The notes beneath the pieces are model-generated. The model saw only the letters and a list, made by a program, of their open reading frames with translations. It had not been told where the DNA came from and made no database searches. Of a stretch of DNA of 48,448 bases, positions 36,327 through 45,194 are shown piece after piece. Every line of letters begins with the position of its first letter. The first letter of the stretch is position 1. Made by a program: the position numbers and the translations under genes. The stretch is taken from NCBI GenBank assembly GCA_947573925.1, contig CANPHS010000003.1, forward strand, positions 1 to 48,448, read 5' to 3'. The stretch is from an uncultured Enterorhabdus sp. GTDB lineage: Bacteria > Actinomycetota > Coriobacteriia > Coriobacteriales > Eggerthellaceae.

Positions 36327-38849
36327 ATGGCATCCGACGGAACGATCACGTTCTCCACGGCGCTGGACAACTCGCAGCTGGAGAAGGGCATCAAGGCCGC
36401 CGAGCGCGAGGTGAAGCGCATCGAGGATAAGGTCTCGCGTGCCGAGACCACCAAGAGCGGCATCGAGAAGCAGATGGAGGCCGCAGAGGCCGCCATCAAG
36501 GAGACCGGCTCGGAGATCGACCGCCTCAACGCCAAGATGGCCGGGTTGGGCGGGGTGTCCGGCACCCGCGAGGGCTACGAGGCCCAGCGGGCCGAGATCG
36601 AGGGCACCGCCTCCGCGCTCGCGGCCGCACAGGCCCGGATGGAGTCCCAGGTCGCCGGCATCGACAAGCTGAACGGGCAGTGGCAGAAGGCCGACGAGCG
36701 GGCGCGGGCCTACACCGAGCAGCTGGGGCAGGCCAAGTCCCGCGCGGCGGAGCTGGGGGCTGAGTACCAGCGTTCGATGGCACGCGCGGCATCCTCCGCC
36801 GACATGGTGCGCAAGCGCCAGTCCGGGATCGGCGAGGCATACGCCAAATCGGTGGCCGCAGGCACCATGGACGCCGGGAAGTCGCTGTCGGCCTCGGAGG
36901 CCCGCTTCGCGCAGTTCTCCAAGCGCATAAAGACCATGATGAAGGACGCGTTCATCTTCTCTGGCGTACTCGTGGCCCTGAACGCCGTGAAGGAGCACCT
37001 GGCCGAGACCATGAAGGAGAACGACCGGTTCGCGGCGTCCTACGCCGTCCTCATGGCCACCATGAAGGGCTTCGCGGCACCGCTCGTGAACGCGGCAACG
37101 GCGGCCCTCACCGGCCTCATGAACATGCTGTCCCGGATGCTCGCGACCCTGGCGCAGCTCATCGACTCGGTGTTCCGCACCGACCTCTCCGGCTCAATCA
37201 AGGCCGCGAGGGCGGCCGCCCAGGCCGCCGAGCGCGAGGCAAAGGCCAAGAAGAAGACCGCCAAGGCGGCCAAGGAGGCCGCGAAATCGATCATGGCCTT
37301 CGACGAGATCAACGCCATGCAGGCGGACAAGAAGGACGAGAAGGACGACGAGCCCGCCGAGAAGCCGCTCGACTTCGACGCCCTGGGGGCCGGCAAGATC
37401 GACGAGGCCCTGGGGGCCATCATGGCCGTGCTGGGCGCGGCGCTCTTGGCCGTGGGCGCAATCCTGTGCTTCTCCGGCATCAACATCCCCCTCGGCATCA
37501 CGCTCATGGCCGTCGGGGCGCTCATGCTCTACACGGCCGTGCAGGAACAGTGGGGGAAGCTGCCCGCCGAGGTGCGGGAGGCCATCACGACGGCCCTCGT
37601 GATCGGCGGCCTGCTGTGCCTCGTCGTGGGTGCCGTCCTCGCCTTCTCCGGCGTCAACGTCCCCCTGGGCGTGGGGCTCATCGCCGCGGGCGCGGTAATG
37701 CTCGGGGCGGCGGTCGCCCTCAACTGGGGCAGCATGAGCGCCGAGGCCCAGGGGGTGGTGTCCGTCATGATGGGCATCCTGGGCGCGGCCCTGCTCGTCA
37801 TCGGCGCCATTCTGACCTTCACCGCCGCCAACCCCATGCTGGGCGTGGGGCTCATGATCCTGGGGGCCGCCGTGCTCGCGGCCGTGGTGGCCCTCAACTG
37901 GCAGAGCATGCCCGAGGAGGTGCAGGGCGTGGTCTCCGCGATCATGCTGATCGTCGGCATCGCCTTCCTCGTGCTCGGCGTGGTGCTCGCCTTCGCGGCT
38001 CCGGGGGCATGGGGGCTGGCGCTGGGCCTCATCATCGTGGGGGCCGCCGCCCTCGCCGGGGCGGTCGCCCTCAACTGGGAGAAGATGCCCAAGGAGGTCA
38101 GGGACACGGTGTCCACCATCATGGGCATCGTGGGCGGGGCCCTCGTGGTCATCGGCGTAATCCTGCTGTTCACCGGTGCGGGAATCCCCCTCGGCGTGGG
38201 CTGCATCCTCGCGGGCGCGGGACTGCTCGCCGCAGACGCCGCCCTCAACTGGGACTTCCTCAAGGACAAGATCGCAGAGATATGGGCGTCGATCTGCCGC
38301 TTCTGGGACGACAACATAGCCCAGGTGTTCACCGAGCAGTTCTGGGAGGATTTGTGGAAGTCCATGGTGAACGGCCTCATCTGGGCCATCAACTCCGGGC
38401 TGTCGGCCTTCGGCGGTTTCCTCAACGACATCTCGTCGGGCATCGGCGGCCTCTTGGGCGCCGTCGGCATCAACGACTGGTCGGGGTGGAACGTGCAGAT
38501 GCCGCAGATACCCTACCTGGCCCAGGGCGCGGTCATCCCGCCCAACCGCAAGTTCGCCGCCGTGCTGGGCGATCAGACGAGCGGCAACAACCTGGAGGCC
38601 CCCGAATCCCTCATCCGCCAGATCGTGCGCGAGGAGTCCGGGGGCATCGACGCCGACGCGCTGGCCTGGGCGGTGCAGCAGGGCGTGGCCATGGCCATCG
38701 TGCAGGCCATGCCCTCCCAGGGCGCCGGCGACAGCGACGCTACGATGGTCCTGCAAGTTGACGGCGAGGAGCTTGCCCGGGCCGTGGCCCGGGGCAACGC
38801 CTCGCTCATGTGGAAGGGGGCGTTGAGCCCCGAGATCCAGTTCGCGTAG
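36327..38849 (+). CDS. phage tail tape measure protein
   Basis: 840-aa; N-terminal coiled coil, central hydrophobic tandem repeats, tail-gene position. Confidence 0.88.
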   Translation: MASDGTITFSTALDNSQLEKGIKAAEREVKRIEDKVSRAETTKSGIEKQMEAAEAAIKETGSEIDRLNAKMAGLGGVSGTREGYEAQRAEIEGTASALAAAQARMESQVAGIDKLNGQWQKADERARAYTEQLGQAKSRAAELGAEYQRSMARAASSADMVRKRQSGIGEAYAKSVAAGTMDAGKSLSASEARFAQFSKRIKTMMKDAFIFSGVLVALNAVKEHLAETMKENDRFAASYAVLMATMKGFAAPLVNAATAALTGLMNMLSRMLATLAQLIDSVFRTDLSGSIKAARAAAQAAEREAKAKKKTAKAAKEAAKSIMAFDEINAMQADKKDEKDDEPAEKPLDFDALGAGKIDEALGAIMAVLGAALLAVGAILCFSGINIPLGITLMAVGALMLYTAVQEQWGKLPAEVREAITTALVIGGLLCLVVGAVLAFSGVNVPLGVGLIAAGAVMLGAAVALNWGSMSAEAQGVVSVMMGILGAALLVIGAILTFTAANPMLGVGLMILGAAVLAAVVALNWQSMPEEVQGVVSAIMLIVGIAFLVLGVVLAFAAPGAWGLALGLIIVGAAALAGAVALNWEKMPKEVRDTVSTIMGIVGGALVVIGVILLFTGAGIPLGVGCILAGAGLLAADAALNWDFLKDKIAEIWASICRFWDDNIAQVFTEQFWEDLWKSMVNGLIWAINSGLSAFGGFLNDISSGIGGLLGAVGINDWSGWNVQMPQIPYLAQGAVIPPNRKFAAVLGDQTSGNNLEAPESLIRQIVREESGGIDADALAWAVQQGVAMAIVQAMPSQGAGDSDATMVLQVDGEELARAVARGNASLMWKGALSPEIQFA

Positions 38850-38861
38850 GAAGGAGGGCGC

Positions 38862-39257
38862 ATGGCGGCTCTTGCCGTGGGCACGTCGGTGTCCTCCCTC
38901 AAAGACGTGCCGGTGGAGCCGGACGTGATCGACTGGGACGTGAACGACATCTCGTCGCCCGACGCGGGGCGCGTGCAGGACGCCAACTGCACCATGTACA
39001 AGCGCCGCATCGGGCGCAAGCGCAAGCTGTCCCTGGCCTGGCACAACCCCACGCTGGCCCAGGCATCGGGGATCCTCAAGATGTTCGCCCCCGAGTACGT
39101 GCACGTGCGCTTCCTGGACGTCGAGGAGGGCAAGTTCATCACGCGCGAGTTCTACACCGGCGACAAGAAGGCCCCGTTCCGCCGCATCAACCTCACCGGC
39201 CCGTCGGGCCAGACCGCCGTCATATCCGCCCTCTCCTTCGACATCGTTGAGAGGTAG
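38862..39257 (+). CDS. tail protein (distal tail-like / DUF6711-like)
   Basis: Position after tape measure; KRRIGRKRKLSLAWHNPTLAQASGILKMFAPEYVHVRFLDV. Confidence 0.65.
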   Translation: MAALAVGTSVSSLKDVPVEPDVIDWDVNDISSPDAGRVQDANCTMYKRRIGRKRKLSLAWHNPTLAQASGILKMFAPEYVHVRFLDVEEGKFITREFYTGDKKAPFRRINLTGPSGQTAVISALSFDIVER

Positions 39258-39260
39258 CCG

Positions 39261-41465
39261 ATGATCAACACGTCATTCGAGTTCCGCCAGAGGATCGCCG
39301 ACACCGCCGACGTGCGCGTGAGGGCCCAGCTCGTGCTGGCCGACGGGAGGCGGATGGACCTTTCCGGCGACGACATAGCCGGCAACTCGCTGGCCTTCGA
39401 CCAGTCGGTGTCCTCGCAGGGCAGTTTCGACGTCGGCGGCGCCATCGTCGGCGGGCTGAAGCTCACCCTCAACAACGACGGGCGGCGCTTCGACGACATC
39501 GACTTCGACGGATCGCGGATCATCCCATCCGTTGGCGTGGACGTGGGCGGGGAGGTGGAGTGGCTGCGCAAGGGCACCTACTGGGTGGAGCAGCCGAGGA
39601 GCTATAGCGAGACCATCCCCCTGTCATGCGTCGATTCGATGTCGAAGTTCGACGTGCCCTACTCCAGGGTCGGCACGCGCTACCCCGCCACCGCCCAGAC
39701 GGTGGTGCGTGACGTGTGCCAGGCCTGCGGCGTGCCCCTCCTGGACGCCGCCTTCCACGGCTGGCAGACCGTCTTCAAGCAGCGCCCCGACAACGACCCC
39801 ACGTGCCGGCAGGTGCTCTCGTGGGCGGCCCAGGCCACGGGCAACTGGGCGAGGGTGACCGCCGACGACCGCATGGAGCTGGCGTGGTACGACCCCTCCG
39901 TGTGGGACGAGGAGGACTGGCTCGACGGCGAGGAGTTCGACGACGCCAGCCCCTACCAGAGCGGCAGCGACGCCGACGGCGGCAACTTCATCGACTACTC
40001 GTCGGGCGATTCCTACGACGGCGGCAGCTTCGAGACGGGCCGCATCGTGCACATCCACGCCTACTCCGACGCCACCCTGGCCACCGACGACGTGGTGGTG
40101 ACCGGCATCCGCGTGACCGCGTCCGACGAGGTGCGGCCCGACGGCTCCAAGGGCGCCAAGGGCGAGACGGTGACGGTGGGATCGGAGGGTTACGTGCTGG
40201 AGGCGTCGGGCAACCCGCTGGTGTCCTACGGCGAGGCCCGCGCAACGGCGTCCCGCATAGCGGCCCGCACGGTGGGCCTGCGCTTCCGCCCCTTCGACGT
40301 GTCCTGCATAGGCGACCCGAGGGTTGAGCCCGGAGACCCCGCCATCATCACCGACCGCCACCAGAACGCCCACAGGGGCTACCTCACGCGCGTGGCCTAC
40401 AAGGTCGGCGGCTTCGCTGCCTACTCCTGCTCGGCGAAATCGCCGCTGCGCAACGCGGCGGCAGGAGGCGGGGCGTTCACGCGGGCCATCCTGGGCCTGG
40501 CCGAGGACGTGCGCAACGAGCAGACGGCCCGCGAGATCGCCTTGCAGCGCCTCAACGACGACCTTGCGGCGGCACCGGGCATGTACGTCACCACGAAGAG
40601 CGAGGACGGCGGCACCAGCTGGTACCTGCACGACAAGCGCGACCTCAAGGACTCCAAGATCGTGTGGAAGGTCAACTCCGCCGGGTTCGGAATGTCCATC
40701 GACGGCGGGAAGAACTACTCTTACGGCCTGGACAAGTGGGGCAACGCCATCCTCAACACGGTGTACGCCATCGGGCTGAATGCCGACCACATCACTGCCG
40801 GCAGCCTGCGCGTGAGAAGCGGCGGCAAGACGATCTTCTGCGCGGACGTGCGGGCGGGACAGTTCTGGTGGGATTCCACGTACAGCAAACTGTCGAACAC
40901 CGGCGCGCTCACGGTAACTTCAGGCAAAATCGCCGGGTTCACCGTCTCGGGCAACAAGCTGTACACCTCACGGAGTTCTTTGAAAAGCATTGCAAACGGT
41001 GTTTATGTGGGAAGCGACGGCATTTCAACGGGCAACGGTGCCAACTGGTGCGCCATCTCCAGCGGGGCCTTCTTCGGAGGAAATGGCAGTTCGACTGAAA
41101 AGGGATGGCTATCCCTCGCCTACAACTTCCCCTCATCTAAAAAGCAAGTCTCGATCTTGGCGGGACAGGCCGGCGTGTGCATCCTGGGCGGCCTGTATGT
41201 CGGGAACTACGTATCACGTGGAAGTTCCCCTTCCGTTTGGGAGGGAACGAGTCCGACTTTAAGATGCTCACGTATAAAAAGCGGCTACACCGTGAAAAGA
41301 GTGGCACTGACGGGAAAGCGAACCCTGCAAGTTGCCTTGGCAAATGACAAGGGGCAGGTTGTCGGGTGCGACAAGATAACCGTGTTCAAGGATGTCACGT
41401 TCACACCTGGAGCAATCACCCAGGAAAGCCTGACGTTCAAGAAGGGCATTGTTATAAGTTCCTAG
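39261..41465 (+). CDS. tail-associated/baseplate structural protein
   Basis: 734-aa beta-rich ORF downstream of distal tail gene. Confidence 0.7.
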   Translation: MINTSFEFRQRIADTADVRVRAQLVLADGRRMDLSGDDIAGNSLAFDQSVSSQGSFDVGGAIVGGLKLTLNNDGRRFDDIDFDGSRIIPSVGVDVGGEVEWLRKGTYWVEQPRSYSETIPLSCVDSMSKFDVPYSRVGTRYPATAQTVVRDVCQACGVPLLDAAFHGWQTVFKQRPDNDPTCRQVLSWAAQATGNWARVTADDRMELAWYDPSVWDEEDWLDGEEFDDASPYQSGSDADGGNFIDYSSGDSYDGGSFETGRIVHIHAYSDATLATDDVVVTGIRVTASDEVRPDGSKGAKGETVTVGSEGYVLEASGNPLVSYGEARATASRIAARTVGLRFRPFDVSCIGDPRVEPGDPAIITDRHQNAHRGYLTRVAYKVGGFAAYSCSAKSPLRNAAAGGGAFTRAILGLAEDVRNEQTAREIALQRLNDDLAAAPGMYVTTKSEDGGTSWYLHDKRDLKDSKIVWKVNSAGFGMSIDGGKNYSYGLDKWGNAILNTVYAIGLNADHITAGSLRVRSGGKTIFCADVRAGQFWWDSTYSKLSNTGALTVTSGKIAGFTVSGNKLYTSRSSLKSIANGVYVGSDGISTGNGANWCAISSGAFFGGNGSSTEKGWLSLAYNFPSSKKQVSILAGQAGVCILGGLYVGNYVSRGSSPSVWEGTSPTLRCSRIKSGYTVKRVALTGKRTLQVALANDKGQVVGCDKITVFKDVTFTPGAITQESLTFKKGIVISS

Positions 41466-41478
41466 CTTAGGAGGACTT

Positions 41479-41649
41479 ATGAAGAGAATCGACGACAGCA
41501 TTATGGTTGAGAAAGATGGAAAGATGTTCCTCGCTCCTGGATCAGATGCCGCCATGTACTCGGCAGGCAATTACGGCGTGTACCGAATTGAGTACATCCC
41601 GATCAACGCTATAGCGGATGAGCAGCAGAAAGAGCAGGAGACCCGATGA
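41479..41649 (+). CDS. small tail-region hypothetical protein
   Basis: ATG after GGAGGA SD; MKRIDDSIMVEKDGKMFLAPGSDAAMYSAGNYGVYRIEYIPINAIADEQQKEQETR; ATGA overlap with next gene. Confidence 0.6.
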   Translation: MKRIDDSIMVEKDGKMFLAPGSDAAMYSAGNYGVYRIEYIPINAIADEQQKEQETR

Positions 41650-42029
41650 AAGTCAAGAAGGCCAATCTTGAACTAGAGAATATGCTTGCCAGCTTATCGT
41701 CGGTAATCGACCGAACGGACGTCATCGGCTACACGGCCGCGAAGAACACGCTCGCAATTCAGGGCGCAATCACCGCCTATATCGAGACTCGCGATAGGCT
41801 GATCGAAAAGTATGGCGATCAGGAGACGGACGCCAACGGCGTCCCGACAGGCCGCATGCACATCGACCCATCTATGGATGACTTCCCCGCGTTCCTGGAA
41901 GAACTCCAGCAGATAGCGAACAGGGAATCAAAAGTGACCGTAGAAACCCTCCCCTACGCCGAGGCCATCGGCAAGATCAGCGGCACGCAGCTCCTCGCCT
42001 TGGACTGGATGTTCGAGGAGGGCGACTGA
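41646..42029 (+). CDS. hypothetical tail-region protein
   Basis: 127-aa ORF in tail operon. Confidence 0.55.
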   Translation: MKVKKANLELENMLASLSSVIDRTDVIGYTAAKNTLAIQGAITAYIETRDRLIEKYGDQETDANGVPTGRMHIDPSMDDFPAFLEELQQIANRESKVTVETLPYAEAIGKISGTQLLALDWMFEEGD

Positions 42030-42736
42030 TGGCTATCCAACACAGGCGCGGCATTTACAGCCGCTTCGACCCCTCCCGCCTGGTCGCGGGCGAGTGGGCC
42101 GTGGTGCTCTCGGGCGACCCCGACGCCAAGGACGGCAAGGCGGCCTACGTGTGCTTCGCCGCCGGCGACGTCAAGCGCGTGGCCACCTACGAGGACATGA
42201 TGGACTGGCTCCTGGGCCTGCGCGAGGACGTGATCACCGCCGTGGTGGACTCGGCCACCTCCGAGATCAGGGCCGAGCACCTGCAGATGATGGGCGACGC
42301 GCAGACGGCCGAGGCGGCCAGGGCCGCGGCCGAGCAGCTGCGCAGTGATGCCGAGGCGGCCAGGGCGTCGGCCGAGTCCTCGCGGGCGACCGCCGAGCAG
42401 GCCCGCGCCGCCGCCGAGCTTGAGCGGGCGCGGAAGATCGCGGCCTTCGAGGCTGCCGTGGCGGCCGGGGAGTTAGACGGGGCCACCTTCACGCCCAGCG
42501 TGAGCGAGGCCGGCCTCCTGTCGTGGACCAACGACAAGGGCCTGCCCAACCCCGTCACCGTGGACGTTCGCGGCCCCAAGGGCAACGACGGCGCGGTGTC
42601 GCAGATCGGCACGGGCCTCTACGCGTTCCAGGTGGCGCGGGACGGGCACCTGCACCTGCTGCACGGCGAGGAGGCCGAGGTGCCGGACATGGAGATAAGG
42701 GACGACGGGCACCTGTGGGCGCTCGTGGGAAGCTAG
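42029..42736 (+). CDS. tail fibre/baseplate-like protein with Ala-rich coiled coil
   Basis: AEAARAAAEQLRSDAEAARASAESSRATAEQARAAAELERARK plus VRGPKGNDG segment. Confidence 0.6.
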   Translation: MAIQHRRGIYSRFDPSRLVAGEWAVVLSGDPDAKDGKAAYVCFAAGDVKRVATYEDMMDWLLGLREDVITAVVDSATSEIRAEHLQMMGDAQTAEAARAAAEQLRSDAEAARASAESSRATAEQARAAAELERARKIAAFEAAVAAGELDGATFTPSVSEAGLLSWTNDKGLPNPVTVDVRGPKGNDGAVSQIGTGLYAFQVARDGHLHLLHGEEAEVPDMEIRDDGHLWALVGS

Positions 42737-42744
42737 GAGTAGAC

Positions 42745-43371
42745 ATGCCTTACATCGACTTGGGGCCGGTCGTCGGCAAGGACGGCGGGTTCGGGAACAT
42801 CACGAGCGACTACGTCAACGACGGCGGCAGCCCCGGCGTGGAGATCACCATGAGCGGCGAGGACGCCGCGAAGGACTTCCACTTCGAGTTCAAGAACCTG
42901 GTTAACGACCCGCTGACGAGCGCGGAGGTGAAGGCCATCGCCGCCGGCGAGCAGGTGCAGTCCTCAAGCGTCGTCAACGGCACGACACTGAGCCAGTTCT
43001 TCGGGCTGCTCGCCGAGGCGTTCGCGCCGGCCGACCACCAGCACGACGCCTCGGACGTGACGTCAGGCACGTTCTCGGGCGACATGCTGGCCGACAAGGC
43101 CGTGACCGCCGACAAGATCGCAGATAATGCGATAACCGCCGCCCAGATAGCCGACGGCACCATCACCCAAGCCAAGCTCGACGAGGCAACCCGGGATTGC
43201 TTGTCCCCGGTTCGAGTATGGGGAGGGGGAGAGTTCCCCTACAACAAGCCCACGGACCGCTCCTTTAGGGCATTCGGAGTCTACGGCTACTACGTCGCCG
43301 TTGACTCCGGGTCCAACGTTTGGGGCGGCTGCATCCTGAGCGATAACACCGTGACGTGGGTTAAGAGGTGA
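42745..43371 (+). CDS. tail fibre-like protein, constant N-terminus joined to switchable C-terminal cassette A
   Basis: Stalk-like DKAVTADKIADNAITAAQIADGTITQAKLDEATRD joined at site s1 (GAT TGC TTG TCC) to cassette A; stop TGA overlaps site s2. Confidence 0.78.
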   Translation: MPYIDLGPVVGKDGGFGNITSDYVNDGGSPGVEITMSGEDAAKDFHFEFKNLVNDPLTSAEVKAIAAGEQVQSSSVVNGTTLSQFFGLLAEAFAPADHQHDASDVTSGTFSGDMLADKAVTADKIADNAITAAQIADGTITQAKLDEATRDCLSPVRVWGGGEFPYNKPTDRSFRAFGVYGYYVAVDSGSNVWGGCILSDNTVTWVKR

Positions 43372-43385
43372 TTGCTTGTCCCAGA
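43196..43385 (+). repeat. 190-bp inverted repeat, left arm (sites s1 and s2, cassette A)
   Basis: Perfect reverse complement of 43957-44146 by manual alignment. Confidence 0.95.
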
Positions 43386-43666
43386 AAGACTGGATCGCCA
43401 TCTCCGAGGGCGTGATGGCGGCCAGGGCGGGTATGTTCGCGGTGGTTCTGGTCGACGTTCAGAAAAACTTCGCGCCGCGGGAGTGGACGGAGCTCGCCAC
43501 CCTCCCGGAGGGGATGAGGCCCGGCAGGACCCTCTACATGGACTCCCAGATAGGGGGCTACACCGCCCGCGCCTACGCCAACGCCGACGGCCTGCTGCAG
43601 GTCTACAACCTGCGATCTGCCGCCGGCAGCGCGATGGCCGACACTCTGCTCGTGCCGCTGGTGTGA
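43371..43666 (+). CDS. silent C-terminal cassette B, in-frame from site s2
   Basis: GAT TGC TTG TCC CAG AAA GAC TGG = DCLSQKDWIAISEGVMAARAGMF...LLVPLV; same phase as s1 fusion junction. Confidence 0.75.
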
Positions 43667-43669
43667 CCC

Positions 43670-43971
43670 CTACGCGGCGTAGGAGTCGTGCCAGCGGCAC
43701 GACGTGCCCACGGTGCCCCCGTGCACCCTGATGCGGCCCTCCTCGATGGCGAGGTGCCCTGCCGGCGTGTCGCAGTACACGATGCCGGCCAAGGGCGCGG
43801 GCAGCGCGGGGCTGGTGAGTACCTGCTCGTACCCGCCGGTATGGGCGTAGACGCAGGTGATCAGCCCCGACACGTGCACGGTGTGCCCGTCGCGGTAGAT
43901 GCGCACCTGCTCGATCTTGTGGGTGGCGTTGGCAGTGTTCGCGGCCACCTCGTTTCTCTGGGACAAGCAAT
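43670..43971 (-). CDS. silent C-terminal cassette C, opposite strand, in-frame from site s3
   Basis: GAT TGC TTG TCC CAG AGA AAC GAG = DCLSQRNEVAANTANATHKIEQVRIYRDGHTV...RWHDSYAA; same phase as s1. Confidence 0.75.
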
Positions 43972-44146
43972 CACCTCTTAACCCACGTCACGGTGTTATC
44001 GCTCAGGATGCAGCCGCCCCAAACGTTGGACCCGGAGTCAACGGCGACGTAGTAGCCGTAGACTCCGAATGCCCTAAAGGAGCGGTCCGTGGGCTTGTTG
44101 TAGGGGAACTCTCCCCCTCCCCATACTCGAACCGGGGACAAGCAAT
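43957..44146 (-). repeat. 190-bp inverted repeat, right arm (sites s3 and s4, cassette D = copy of A)
   Basis: Perfect reverse complement of 43196-43385. Confidence 0.95.
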
Positions 44147-44149
44147 GCC

Positions 44150-45118
44150 CTACGCGGCCATGGGCAGCTCCACGGGTGCGGGGGTCAGCTGGATGCCCCT
44201 GTACATGTCGTCGCAGGTCTTGCCGAGTATGCGGCGGGACAGCTTGCGCTGGGCGCGGAGCACCTTGGCGCGGGTAAGCGCGATGTAGTAGCGGTAGCAC
44301 GTGCCGATGTCGCTGTGCCCGAGCATCCCCGCCAGGTCGTTGATGGGCACGAGGTCGGCGGCCAGGGTCGCGAACGTGTGCCTGAAGTTCTGCATGGTGA
44401 TCTTGGGCAACTTGTGGGTCTTTATCCACCGCCGCACCCGGTAGGACGCCTGTGCGGGCGTCAGCTCGCCGATCACGCGGCCCTTGGGGCGGCCCCGCCC
44501 CACCCATATCTGGTGCAGCCTGTCCAAGGCCCAGGGCGGCAGGTACAGGTCGCGCTCGCCCTTGGCGGTCTTGGTCGGCCATTCGCGCGTGCCGTCCGAT
44601 GTCGTCTGGAGCGTGGCGCGTATGGGCACGAGGCCGGTGCGCCAGTTGACCTGCTCCCACTTGAGGGCGTAGCTCTCGCCGGGCCTGAGCCCCAGCGATG
44701 CCGAGAGGATGACCGTGGCCTCCACCTCGCAGCCCACCATGCCGCGTATGAGCTTTTTCAGCCTGCGGTGCGTCAGCGTCTCGGGCCGGTAGGCGGGCAC
44801 GCGGGGCTTCTCCACGTGCTGGGTGGGGTCCCACACCCTCATGCGCCACTTGGCGAGCGCCCAGCGCACGATCTGGCGCAGGCACTTGTACGCCTTCCAC
44901 GCGCCCCCGGGGCCGCACTCCTTGGCCATGTCGTCAACCCAGGCCTGCACCTCGTCAGGGTCGATGGCCGCGATGGTCGCGCCCGCCCAGCGGGGCAGCA
45001 CGTGGAGCCTGATGCTGCTCTCGTAGCCGTCAACCGTGTTGGTGCGGCGGCGCGACCTCTTGGCCGGCAGGTAGTGCTCCAGGGCGATCTGCCCGATGGT
45101 GAGGGATGCGGGGTTCAT
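44150..45118 (-). CDS. tyrosine recombinase, candidate shufflon/tail-switch recombinase
   Basis: Core-binding domain plus SLGLRPGESYALKW, NFRHTFATLA, LGHSDIGTCYRYY; stop codon 3 bp from site s4; start MNPASL at 45118 with GGAGG upstream. Confidence 0.85.
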   Translation of the reverse strand: MNPASLTIGQIALEHYLPAKRSRRRTNTVDGYESSIRLHVLPRWAGATIAAIDPDEVQAWVDDMAKECGPGGAWKAYKCLRQIVRWALAKWRMRVWDPTQHVEKPRVPAYRPETLTHRRLKKLIRGMVGCEVEATVILSASLGLRPGESYALKWEQVNWRTGLVPIRATLQTTSDGTREWPTKTAKGERDLYLPPWALDRLHQIWVGRGRPKGRVIGELTPAQASYRVRRWIKTHKLPKITMQNFRHTFATLAADLVPINDLAGMLGHSDIGTCYRYYIALTRAKVLRAQRKLSRRILGKTCDDMYRGIQLTPAPVELPMAA

Positions 45119-45194
45119 GGGGGCCTCCTTCTGTTTGCTTTGCGACACGAACCATAGTATCGGGCCGTAAGGAGATGCGAGAGAAAGGAGACCC

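Noticed and set aside
37194-39104. 636-aa - strand ORF opposite the tape measure gene
   Set aside because: His/Asp/Gly-rich antisense translation of repetitive tape-measure coding sequence.
42340-42430. Possible tandem repeat array (GCCGAG/GCCGCC runs)
   Set aside because: Codon-biased Ala/Glu coiled-coil coding, not an exact tandem repeat.
43658-43680. CTACGC-G-GCGTAG palindrome between cassettes B and C as a fifth recombination site
   Set aside because: It does not match ATTGCTTGTCCC and is better explained as the back-to-back 3' ends of convergent cassettes; kept only as a possible hairpin.
43971-44918. 315-aa - strand ORF joining recombinase antiphase sequence to cassette D
   Set aside because: Only its last ~60 codons (cassette D) are meaningful; the rest is an out-of-frame translation of the recombinase gene.
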